Assembly: GCF_002836205.1 (NCBI RefSeq) | Contig: NZ_PJBE01000012.1 | Location: forward strand, 1 to 64,000 | Length of the DNA stretch: 64,000 nucleotides | Source of the DNA: Shewanella sp. Choline-02u-19 | GTDB lineage: Bacteria; Pseudomonadota; Gammaproteobacteria; Enterobacterales; Shewanellaceae | Direction: 5' to 3' | Shown: one piece after another, positions 53,701 to 61,727 of the stretch | How positions within the stretch are numbered: the first letter of the stretch is position 1 | Layout of the letters: each line of letters starts with the position of its first letter | Position numbers and translations under genes: made by a program | The notes under the pieces: model-generated | Told to the model about the DNA's origin: nothing | Seen by the model: only the letters and a program-made list of their open reading frames with translations | Databases searched by the model: none

Positions 53701-55380
53701 GTGAGCAATCGTGAAACACAAGTTGGACTCAAAGAGGTTCGACAACAGGTTCTTGCTGGGACCCAGGTTATTCAAAATCTAATCCCACCGACCGTGAGTT
53801 ATACCACCGAGGGCAATGTGCTCGTTATCGGGCCAGAAGACTTGGCGCGTCTAGCAGCCGACAAATTGTCCCACATGGGTAAGTGTGCCATTTTGGCAAA
53901 CGAAGCCATCACTAGCCAAGACGAAGCACATTTAGAGCTCGTCATGACTTCAGCTGAAGATGTTGAGAGCTATTACAACAAGCTTATCGAGATAAAAGGT
54001 TTCCTTGGTCAATTCCAAGTTAAAGTTGAACATGAAGAGGGTAGTGCGGATTTAAGTGTTGTTGCTATTCGTAAAGCGCATTTCGACTTGATTCTTGATT
54101 TGAGCATGAGTCCTTGTATTAACCTTGAAATGCTACCGCCTGGCTATTTTTATGTTGGCCAAGATCAAGTCAAACTAGCCGAAGCAATTGAGCAGTTACC
54201 CGATCTAATCGGCGAGTTCGACAAGCCGCGTTATATCAAAGTTAATAGCGACATCTGCGCACATAATCGTAATGGTAATGAAGGTTGTACTCGTTGCTTG
54301 AATTTCTGCCCCGCAGATGCGATTGCCAGTGTTGAGAAAAAAATCGAAATCGATCCATACCTCTGCCACGGTGCGGGTAGTTGTACGAATGCGTGCCCAA
54401 CAGGCGCGATTAGTTATGACCTTCCGACTCCGCAATCTATGCATACCTATCTGAATCAACTGGTGACTCGTTTTCGCTCGAAAGCGCAAATAGCCCCTGT
54501 CGTGTTGTTCCATGATATTGGTAAAGGTGCAGAACTGGTCACTGACCAATTAGCGGGCGATATTATCCCTGTTGAATTGGAAGAGATAACCGTCGCTAGT
54601 GTTGATCACTGGATGTCGTCTCTTGCCTGGGGCGCTCGTCAAATCTTGATCCTTAACACTGATGCTACAGCGCCTACACTAACTCAAATGCTGAAGGGTG
54701 AACTGGCGTTAGCCAACGACATTCTCGATGAGATGGGGCAACCACGTCGTATTAGCTTAATCAGCGAACATCACTTAACGGAAGCGGGTGCAGATGAGTT
54801 ATCTGAACTGCTGACTACCAGCGCAAGCTGGCCAGTTATAGTACCTGCAGAATTTGTGGCTACAACCAAGCGTGAAACGATCTATGAGGCTATCGATCAT
54901 CTCAATAACCAAGCGGCATCAGTCGACACTTGCCTGTCTCAAAGTAACATCCCTTATGGCCGTGTCAGCGTTAATGTTGAGAGCTGCACCTTGTGTATGT
55001 CTTGTGTGGCAACGTGTCCTACTGCAGCGTTAACCGACGGTGGTGACCTGCCTTCACTGCACTTTGTAGAGCAAGATTGCGTGCAATGTGGACTATGTGA
55101 AGCCGCCTGTCCTGAAAACGTCATCAGCTTAACGCCACAGGTTAATTTAGATAAAGCTGCGCGTCAGGCGCGTCAAACCTTACATGAGGAAGCCCCGTTT
55201 GAATGTATTACTTGCGGCACACCATTCGCAACGCAATCCATGGTCAAACGGATGCTAGAAGTGGTAGGAACCCACAGTGCCTTCAGTGCCAACACAGATC
55301 GTTTAAAGATGTGTGGCGACTGTCGAGTGAAAGACATGTTTGAAGACATTCTTCAAGATCCTGAAAAGCAACTGCGATAA
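53701..55380 (+). CDS. Multi-[4Fe-4S] ferredoxin-like protein of the fdh locus
   Basis: A 559-residue cytoplasmic iron-sulfur protein. Four ferredoxin-type clusters are visible: CTRCLNFCPADAI and CHGAGSCTNACPTGAI around residue 200-240; CTLCMSCVATCPTAAL and CVQCGLCEAACPENVI around 430-475. A C-terminal four-Cys element follows (CITCGTPF...CGDCR). The stretch between resembles no known catalytic domain. It may deliver or accept electrons during formate dehydrogenase maturation, or act as an electron carrier. Begins with GTG after AGGAACG. Sits in the accessory operon between DUF3306 and the TorD chaperone. Confidence 0.88.
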   Translation: MSNRETQVGLKEVRQQVLAGTQVIQNLIPPTVSYTTEGNVLVIGPEDLARLAADKLSHMGKCAILANEAITSQDEAHLELVMTSAEDVESYYNKLIEIKGFLGQFQVKVEHEEGSADLSVVAIRKAHFDLILDLSMSPCINLEMLPPGYFYVGQDQVKLAEAIEQLPDLIGEFDKPRYIKVNSDICAHNRNGNEGCTRCLNFCPADAIASVEKKIEIDPYLCHGAGSCTNACPTGAISYDLPTPQSMHTYLNQLVTRFRSKAQIAPVVLFHDIGKGAELVTDQLAGDIIPVELEEITVASVDHWMSSLAWGARQILILNTDATAPTLTQMLKGELALANDILDEMGQPRRISLISEHHLTEAGADELSELLTTSASWPVIVPAEFVATTKRETIYEAIDHLNNQAASVDTCLSQSNIPYGRVSVNVESCTLCMSCVATCPTAALTDGGDLPSLHFVEQDCVQCGLCEAACPENVISLTPQVNLDKAARQARQTLHEEAPFECITCGTPFATQSMVKRMLEVVGTHSAFSANTDRLKMCGDCRVKDMFEDILQDPEKQLR

Positions 55381-55390
55381 GAGTTTAGCC

Positions 55391-56056
55391 ATGACCGAAT
55401 TAGTAAGAGAAGTTTCAGAAAACGATCAGTTGAGAGCGGATATTTATCAGCTACTAGCTGCACTATTACGTCGCCAGCCTAGCACCGAATTATTGCAGTT
55501 TTTAGCGGGATTAGAGATTGATGCTAATGACGATAGCGATATGACCAAAGCTTGGGTTGGACTCAAGTTGGCGGCAGAGCAATTCACTTCAGAGCAGCTT
55601 GAGGATGAGTATTTCGATATTTTCCTCGGTGTGGGCAGTGGTGAAATCTTACCTTATGGCAGCTGGTTTATGACAGGGTCACTAATGGATAAGCCATTAG
55701 CCTTGTTACGTAATGACCTAATGCAGCTTGGTTTCGAGCGCGAAGAGGAAGTGAAAGAACCTGAAGATCACGTTGCCGCTTTATGCGAAGTGATGGGCAC
55801 TTTGATCCTTGAAGCACCAGGTTACCGTCAGCTAGCGTTCTATCAGCGCCATATGGGTAGCTGGATTGCACGTTTTTGCGAAACGTTAGCTAAAACACCC
55901 AGCGCGGCGTTTTATGCCACGGTAGCAGAACTTGCAAAAGCATTTTTTGTTATCGAAGCAAATGAGTTTGAACAGTTAAGTTTAAATATTCCAGTTAACT
56001 GCCCAGGCAGCGAAGCGGAAAAGATTGAACCAAGCACTAACGAACTGGCTTCGTAA
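55391..56056 (+). CDS. TorD-family chaperone for the Tat-exported enzyme
   Basis: A 221-residue all-helical TorD/DmsD-type redox enzyme maturation protein. It has LRADIYQLLAALLRRQPS at the start, EDEYFDIFLGVGSGEILPYGSWFMTGSLMDKPLALLR (the conserved Y.FLG...PYeS block) and EDHVAALCEVM (ExDHi motif). It would bind the twin-arginine signal of FdhA or FdhX until cofactor insertion. Starts 10 bp after the iron-sulfur gene; a longer frame overlapping that gene is not used. Confidence 0.9.
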   Translation: MTELVREVSENDQLRADIYQLLAALLRRQPSTELLQFLAGLEIDANDDSDMTKAWVGLKLAAEQFTSEQLEDEYFDIFLGVGSGEILPYGSWFMTGSLMDKPLALLRNDLMQLGFEREEEVKEPEDHVAALCEVMGTLILEAPGYRQLAFYQRHMGSWIARFCETLAKTPSAAFYATVAELAKAFFVIEANEFEQLSLNIPVNCPGSEAEKIEPSTNELAS

Positions 56057-56210
56057 GCCATTGTTAGTGTAAGGCTGAATTTATGTCTGCTGAGTCTTAG
56101 AGTTAGCAGGCATAGACAAAAAAAGAGAGCAATCTCTATATTAAATGAGTGATACGTTTAATCTTTATTAAGCAAATTATCTCAATATCAGTAAAACCAA
56201 AGGAGACACT

Positions 56211-56408
56211 ATGAAGAAGCAAGCTTCCGACATGGGTCGTCGTCAACTGCTTAAAGCATTGGCGATCGGCAGTGCCGCTGGCGCAGTGGCAACGGTCAGT
56301 GGTCAAGCGCTAGCTGCGACACCTGAAGTTGCCCCCGCTGCGAAAGGCGATGGCTACCAAGAGTCCGATCATGTTCGTAGTTATTATGCGTCGTTACGCA
56401 GTAAATAA
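56211..56408 (+). CDS. fdhX: Formate dehydrogenase region Tat-target protein FdhX, copy 1
   Basis: A 65-residue protein with a twin-arginine signal (MGRRQLLKALAIGSAAGAVATVSGQALA) and a short conserved tail ending in GDGYQESDHVRSYYASLR. This matches the small Tat-target proteins encoded just before fdhA. The tail has no cysteine, so it is probably an accessory or export-related subunit of unknown function. AAAGGAGACACT precedes the ATG. A second copy lies at 61512. Confidence 0.92.
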   Translation: MKKQASDMGRRQLLKALAIGSAAGAVATVSGQALAATPEVAPAAKGDGYQESDHVRSYYASLRSK

Positions 56409-56443
56409 GCGTTTCGTAGTCAATAATTAAAGGAGAGTGTGTG

Positions 56444-59293
56444 ATGCGATTAACCCGCAAAACAGACCAAGCAGCCACAACTACTAAGGCTGTCTTAGGT
56501 TTAAACCGTCGTCAATTCCTCAAGTCTGCGAGTCTCGCAACAGGTGGTATTGCTGCGGCATCAATGCTTGGCGCAGGAATGATGCGTAAAGCAGAAGCAA
56601 AAGATGTACCTCACGATGCCCCAACTGAAATTAAGCGTACTATCTGTTCTCACTGTTCAGTGGGTTGTGGTGTGTACGCCGAAGTCCAAAATGGTGTTTG
56701 GACAGGTCAAGAACCTGCATTTGATCACCCATTTAATGCGGGTGGACATTGTGCAAAAGGTGCGGCTTTACGTGAAGTAGGTCATGGAGCTAAGCGTCTT
56801 AAATACCCAATGAAGCTAGAAGGCGGTAAGTGGAAACGTCTTTCATGGGAACAAGCGATTGAAGAAGTGGGACAAAAAGCGCTTGATATCCGTAAAGAGT
56901 CTGGTCCAGATTCAGTTTTCTTCATGGGAAGTGCCAAGTTCTCTAACGAACAATGTTATATGTATCGCAAATTAGCGGCAATGTGGGGCACCAACAATGT
57001 CGACCACTCAGCGCGTATTTGTCACTCTACCACTGTAGCCGGTGTTGCAAACACTTGGGGCTACGGTGCGCAAACCAACTCAATCAACGATATGCGCAAC
57101 TCCAAAGTGATGATGTTTATCGGTTCTAACCCTTCAGAAGCGCATCCTGTCGCGATGCAGCATATTCTGGAAGGTAAAGAGCGTGGCGCTAAAATTATTG
57201 TTGTCGACCCTCGTTTTACTCGAACTGCAGCTAAGGCTGATGAGTTCGTACATATCCGTCCGGGTACTGATATTCCATTCATCTATGGCCTGTTATGGCA
57301 CATTTTCGAAAATGGTTGGGAAGATCAAGATTTCATTAATCAGCGTGTTTACGGTATGGAACGTATCCGTGAAGAAGTGAAAAAATATGATCCAGCTGAA
57401 GTTGAAAACGTGGTTGGGATACCAAAAGCGCAGATGTACCGTGTTGCTAAGCTTTTAGCTGAAACTAAGCCTGGTACAGTTGTTTGGTGTATGGGTGGTA
57501 CTCAGCATCACATCGGTAATGCGAACACTCGTTCATACTGTATTCTCCAGTTAGCCCTAGGTAATATGGGCGTGTCTGGTGGTGGTACGAATATTTTGCG
57601 TGGTCACGATAATGTTCAGGGTGCAACTGACTTTGGTTTATTATGTGATACTTTGCCAGGATATTATGGATTAAAAACAGGTTCTTGGAAGCACTGGTGT
57701 AATGTTTGGGACTTAGATTATGAGTGGGTTAAGAGCCGCTTTGATCAAGAGAAACATTTAGGCCAAGATCCAATGACCTCTGCAGGTATCCCATGTTCAC
57801 GTTGGCATGATGGTGTACTTGAAGATAAAGCTAATATTGCGCAGAAAGATAATGTTCATATGGCATTTTTCTGGGGACAATCAGTTAACACTGAAACCCG
57901 TGGTCGTGAAGTGCGTGAAGCATTGAACAAGATGGAAACAGTGGTTGTAGTGGATCCATATCCAACTATGGCGGGTGTCATGCACGAACGTACGGATGGT
58001 GTTTATTTACTTCCTGCGGCAACACAGTTTGAAACTTACGGTTCTGTATCAGCGTCTAATCGCTCATTACAGTGGCGTTCACGAGTGATTGAACCACTAT
58101 TCGAATGTAAGCCAGATCATGTGATTATGTATAATTTGGCGAAGAAGTGGGGCATTGAAAGTGAGCTCTGTAAGAATATCAAGGTGAATGGTGAAGAGCC
58201 GTTGATTGAAGATATGACCCGTGAATTCAACCGCGGTATGTGGACCATTGGTTACACCGGTCAAAGCCCAGAGCGTTTGAAAATGCACCAAGAAAACTGG
58301 GGCACCTTCGATATTAAATCGCTTGAAGCACCAGGTGGACCTGCTAAAGGTGAAACCTATGGCTTACCTTGGCCTTGTTGGGGTACTCCAGAGATGAAGC
58401 ATCCAGGTACACAAATTTTGTACCGTACTGGTCGTGAAGTGATTAACGGTGGCGGTAATTTCCGTGCTCGTTATGGTGTTGAACATAATGGCACCAATAT
58501 CTTAGCTGAAGGTTCTTACTCAAAAGGCAGTGAGATCCAAGATGGTTATCCAGAGTTTACCGACAAGATGCTTAAGCAACTTGGTTGGTGGGATGATCTA
58601 ACGGCTGAAGAGAAAGTTGCTGCTGAAGGTAAGAACTGGAAGACAGATATCTTAGGTGGTATTCAGCGAGTGGCTATCAAGCACGGTTGTATTCCTTACG
58701 GTAACGCTAAAGCGCGTTGCGTCGTTTGGAACTTCCCTGATGATATTCCATTACACCGTGAGCCACTTTATACACCACGTCGTGACTTGGTTTCTAAGTA
58801 TCCAACTTATGATGATCGTATGGTTTGGCGCCTTCCTACCCTGTATAAATCAATTCAGGAAAAGGATTTTGCCAAAGACTTCCCACTCGCCGTTACAACT
58901 GGGCGTTTGGTAGAGTACGAAGGTGGTGGTGAAGAGACTCGTTCAAATCCATGGCTTGCAGAACTTCAGCAAGAAATGTTTATCGAGATCAACCCTGCGG
59001 ATGCTGCTGATCGCGGTTTACGTGATGGTGATGATGTTTTCGTTCATAGTCCTGAAGGGGCAAAAATCACAGTTAAAGCGATGGTAACTCCTCGAGTTAC
59101 CGCTGGCGAATGTTTCATGCCATACCACTTTGCGGGTGTATTCGAAGGTAAGAGCCTTGAGAAGAACTATCCCGAAGGAACAGTACCTTACGTTATTGGC
59201 GAATCTGCCAACACTGTAATGACCTATGGCTATGACGTTGTGACTCAGATGCAAGAGACGAAAGCCTCTTTGTGTCAGATCAGCAAAGCTTAA
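56444..59293 (+). CDS. fdhA: Formate dehydrogenase major subunit FdhA, copy 1
   Basis: Catalytic subunit, 949 residues, a molybdopterin oxidoreductase that oxidises formate to CO2. A Tat signal (NRRQFLKSASLATGG) sends it to the periplasm with its cofactor. The N-terminal [4Fe-4S] cluster is bound by Cys68, Cys71, Cys75 and Cys103. The metal ligand is Cys193 in SARICHSTT, so this is a cysteine, not a selenocysteine, enzyme. GSNPSEAHP and a C-terminal molydopterin-binding domain with TGRLVEYEGGGEETRSNPW follow. ATG at 56444 has AAAGGAGAG upstream. fdhB and fdhC follow in order. Confidence 0.97.
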   Translation: MRLTRKTDQAATTTKAVLGLNRRQFLKSASLATGGIAAASMLGAGMMRKAEAKDVPHDAPTEIKRTICSHCSVGCGVYAEVQNGVWTGQEPAFDHPFNAGGHCAKGAALREVGHGAKRLKYPMKLEGGKWKRLSWEQAIEEVGQKALDIRKESGPDSVFFMGSAKFSNEQCYMYRKLAAMWGTNNVDHSARICHSTTVAGVANTWGYGAQTNSINDMRNSKVMMFIGSNPSEAHPVAMQHILEGKERGAKIIVVDPRFTRTAAKADEFVHIRPGTDIPFIYGLLWHIFENGWEDQDFINQRVYGMERIREEVKKYDPAEVENVVGIPKAQMYRVAKLLAETKPGTVVWCMGGTQHHIGNANTRSYCILQLALGNMGVSGGGTNILRGHDNVQGATDFGLLCDTLPGYYGLKTGSWKHWCNVWDLDYEWVKSRFDQEKHLGQDPMTSAGIPCSRWHDGVLEDKANIAQKDNVHMAFFWGQSVNTETRGREVREALNKMETVVVVDPYPTMAGVMHERTDGVYLLPAATQFETYGSVSASNRSLQWRSRVIEPLFECKPDHVIMYNLAKKWGIESELCKNIKVNGEEPLIEDMTREFNRGMWTIGYTGQSPERLKMHQENWGTFDIKSLEAPGGPAKGETYGLPWPCWGTPEMKHPGTQILYRTGREVINGGGNFRARYGVEHNGTNILAEGSYSKGSEIQDGYPEFTDKMLKQLGWWDDLTAEEKVAAEGKNWKTDILGGIQRVAIKHGCIPYGNAKARCVVWNFPDDIPLHREPLYTPRRDLVSKYPTYDDRMVWRLPTLYKSIQEKDFAKDFPLAVTTGRLVEYEGGGEETRSNPWLAELQQEMFIEINPADAADRGLRDGDDVFVHSPEGAKITVKAMVTPRVTAGECFMPYHFAGVFEGKSLEKNYPEGTVPYVIGESANTVMTYGYDVVTQMQETKASLCQISKA

Positions 59294-59319
59294 TTAACTT
59301 GATGAGGAGATAAGCCATT

Positions 59320-59910
59320 ATGGCAGTCATGAAATTCTTATGTGACACCAAACGCTGCATCGAGTGTAACGGTTGCGTCACAGCATGTAAAAACGAAAAC
59401 GATTCCGCTCTAGAGTGGGGCATTCAACGTCGTCGCGTAGTCACTATCAATGATGGTGTACCGGGTGAAGCGTCAATCTCAGTGGCATGTATGCACTGTA
59501 CTGATGCACCTTGTATGGCAGTCTGTCCTGCAGATTGTTTCTACCGCACTGAAGATGGCATCGTATTACACAATAAAGATACGTGTATCGGTTGTGGTTA
59601 CTGCTTCTATGCTTGTCCTTTCGGAGCGCCTCAGTTCCCTCAGAAGACAGCATTTGGTAGTCGCGGCAAGATGGATAAGTGTACTTTCTGTGCCGGTGGC
59701 CCAGAAGAGACTCATTCAGATGCAGAGCGCCAGAAGTATGGTGCTAACCGTATCGCCGAAGGCAAATTGCCAATGTGTGCAGAGCTTTGTTCAACTAAAG
59801 CACTGTTAGCGGGTGATGCTGGCGTAGTATCTGATATCTACCGTGAGCGTATTGCAGCTAGAGGAAACCCTGGCGCAATATGGGGCTATACCCCAAAGAC
59901 TGGCGCGTAG
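59320..59910 (+). CDS. fdhB: Formate dehydrogenase iron-sulfur subunit FdhB
   Basis: A 196-residue ferredoxin-like beta subunit with 18 cysteines, arranged for four [4Fe-4S] clusters: CIECNGCVTACKNEND, CMHCTDAPCMAVCPADC, CIGCGYCFYACPFGAPQFP, and CTFC...CAELC. It takes electrons from FdhA to the cytochrome b subunit. It has no signal peptide of its own and is expected to be exported with FdhA through Tat. GAGGAGATAAG precedes the ATG. Confidence 0.96.
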   Translation: MAVMKFLCDTKRCIECNGCVTACKNENDSALEWGIQRRRVVTINDGVPGEASISVACMHCTDAPCMAVCPADCFYRTEDGIVLHNKDTCIGCGYCFYACPFGAPQFPQKTAFGSRGKMDKCTFCAGGPEETHSDAERQKYGANRIAEGKLPMCAELCSTKALLAGDAGVVSDIYRERIAARGNPGAIWGYTPKTGA

Positions 59911-59960
59911 GGCTGAATAGGGCTATGCACTTTGGTGTATAGCCCAATTAAGGAGTGAAT

Positions 59961-60971
59961 ATGTATATGAAATCACTGCGCAGCTTGTTCGCAATGCTAG
60001 TTATCCCTCTGGTTTTTTCTATGGGGTTGGGACTTAGCACATCAGCAATAGCAGCAGATGAACAATCGAGCCAACAGCAAGCGGGTAAAACCAGTGAAGC
60101 TGATCTTTGGCGCGCGGTAAGAGCAGGCGACTCAGGCTTTACAACAGCTCAAGGTATTGAGCCAGGTGTATTGATTAACGTTGCGGGTAACCAAGGTAAA
60201 GACGTAAGAAACCAGTACTTAACACCAGTGATGGGTATTACTGTTGTCGGTGTATTTGCTGCGTTCCTGTTTTTCTACTTGGTAAATGGTCCTTCTAAGC
60301 TGAGTAAGGGCTTTTCTGGAAAAATGGTGCTGCGTTGGACTAAAGCAGACCTGTGGATCCACTGGGTATTAGCGACATCATGTTTGGCACTGATTTTTAC
60401 TGGTTTAAATATCATGCTGGGTAAATATGTATTGCAGCCTTATGTTGGGGAAGGCTTCTGGGCTGGTCTCATCTATGGTACCAAAACGATACATGATTGG
60501 GTCGGACCGATATTTATTGTGTCTTGGATCCTGTGTGTTGTTAAATGGATGCCAATGCAAACCTTCAAGATGTATGACTTAAAATGGTTCCTAGTAGTTG
60601 GTGGTTATATCAACTTTGGTCCATTTAAAGGCAAGCATCCTGATAGTGGCTTTGCTAATGCTGGTGAGAAAATGTGGTTCTGGTCATTAACCTTATTCGG
60701 GCTATTTATTGCCGCGTCAGGTTTAATGCTAGTATTGCCAGGTTTGGATCTACCACGCGAAGCCTCTATGGCTGCACTGTTAATTCATGCTATTAGTGCG
60801 ATTATCATCATCGCCTTTACTATCGTGCATATTTGGATGGCGACAGTATTAAGTGAAGGTGGTATGGAGTGCATGGTTTCTGGTTATTGTGATGAAAACT
60901 GGGCCTCTCAGCACCACAATCTTTGGTATGACGAAATCAAAGAAAACGGTACCTTAGAGTATAAAGATTAA
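59961..60971 (+). CDS. fdhC: Formate dehydrogenase cytochrome b subunit FdhC
   Basis: The gamma subunit, 336 residues, a haem b membrane anchor that passes electrons to the quinone pool. It has a signal peptide (~1-31, SMGLGLSTSAIAADE), a periplasmic segment, then transmembrane helices with RWTKADLWIHWVLATSCLALIFTGL and VHIWMATVLSEGGMECMVSGYCDENWA typical of FdnI/FdhC. Histidines in IHWVL, KTIHDWVG and VHIWMA can ligate haem. ATG at 59961 has AGGAG 5 nt upstream; ATG at 59967 is an alternative. A terminator follows. Confidence 0.95.
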   Translation: MYMKSLRSLFAMLVIPLVFSMGLGLSTSAIAADEQSSQQQAGKTSEADLWRAVRAGDSGFTTAQGIEPGVLINVAGNQGKDVRNQYLTPVMGITVVGVFAAFLFFYLVNGPSKLSKGFSGKMVLRWTKADLWIHWVLATSCLALIFTGLNIMLGKYVLQPYVGEGFWAGLIYGTKTIHDWVGPIFIVSWILCVVKWMPMQTFKMYDLKWFLVVGGYINFGPFKGKHPDSGFANAGEKMWFWSLTLFGLFIAASGLMLVLPGLDLPREASMAALLIHAISAIIIIAFTIVHIWMATVLSEGGMECMVSGYCDENWASQHHNLWYDEIKENGTLEYKD

Positions 60972-61014
60972 ACTCTGGTTATGAGTTATAAGTCTTAAGC
61001 TGTAAGTCATAAAT

Positions 61015-61047
61015 GCCCTTGGCCAAATAAGTCGGGGGCTTTTTTTT
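61015..61047 (+). terminator. Terminator after fdhC
   Basis: GCCCTTGGC (61015-61023) pairs with GTCGGGGGC (61031-61039), with G-U pairs, and is followed by a run of eight T (61040-61047). It ends the first fdh operon. Confidence 0.8.
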
Positions 61048-61309
61048 GCCTGTAATCCACGAACGATTTTAATGCATTTGATAAGTAATCTCCCCCTATT
61101 TCAGATTCTTTCAGAGGCTCTGTTTTGCTTAAAAATCTATCACGCTAAGTTATTCTACTGCTAAACAATGTAACGCTTAAGTTACTATTGTTATTAACAA
61201 TTAGTTATGCGCATTATTGCTTTACTTGTACCGCCTAAACACCTCCATTATATAAAACATGATTAAGCTAACACTTTAGTGGTATTGATGATGTTTTCCG
61301 CAGCTGAAT

Positions 61310-61323
61310 TGGATTCAGATCAA
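61310..61323 (+). promoter_or_regulatory. FNR-like site upstream of second fdh unit
   Basis: TGGAT-TCAG-ATCAA matches the FNR consensus at 9 of 10 positions. It lies 189 bp before the fdhX copy 2 start. Confidence 0.45.
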
Positions 61324-61511
61324 TTTTCCTGCTGCCTTTTTCTCATATATTGTCCGCGAAACTTATGGATGTTTTTAATAACAATCACCTTCTTTTGACT
61401 AACTCGTTTGATGATAACACTTGATTAACAAGTGGCCGTGTTATGAGCTCGTAGAAAAAGGTGCCCTGATAATTTCTAATAAAGAATATTCCTTCCATAC
61501 CAGGAGCAAAA

Positions 61512-61709
61512 ATGAAGAAGCAACAGCCTGATCTGAACCGCAGATCTTTGCTGAAAGCGCTCACAATTGGTGGCACCGCAGGTGTCGCAATCGCCGCAAC
61601 AGGCGTGAGTGTAGCTCAAGCAAGTGAAAATAATGTCAGCACTAAGAGTGCTAATGGCTATCAAGAAACTGCTCACGTTCGCAGTTATTACAATAGCTTA
61701 CGCGGCTAG
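61512..61709 (+). CDS. fdhX: Formate dehydrogenase region Tat-target protein FdhX, copy 2
   Basis: A 65-residue paralogue of the protein at 56211, the same length, with a twin-arginine signal (NRRSLLKALTIGGTAGVAIAATG) and the same tail pattern NGYQETAHVRSYYNSLRG. The region between signal and tail differs. CAGGAGCAAAA precedes the ATG. It immediately precedes the second fdhA, so the fdhX-fdhA pair duplicated as a unit. Confidence 0.92.
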   Translation: MKKQQPDLNRRSLLKALTIGGTAGVAIAATGVSVAQASENNVSTKSANGYQETAHVRSYYNSLRG

Positions 61710-61727
61710 TTTAGGAGAATTTAAGCG

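Larger units (their letters stand above)
60972..61511. other. Intergenic region between the two fdh units
   Basis: 540 bp. It contains the fdhC terminator (61015-61047) and an FNR-like site (61310-61323), followed by A/T-rich sequence up to fdhX copy 2. No ORF is seen. The second fdhX-fdhA unit therefore has its own promoter. Confidence 0.6.

Noticed and set aside
55340..55390. Longer start for the TorD chaperone gene
   Set aside because: The extension lies inside the iron-sulfur gene and adds residues unlike the family's N-terminus.
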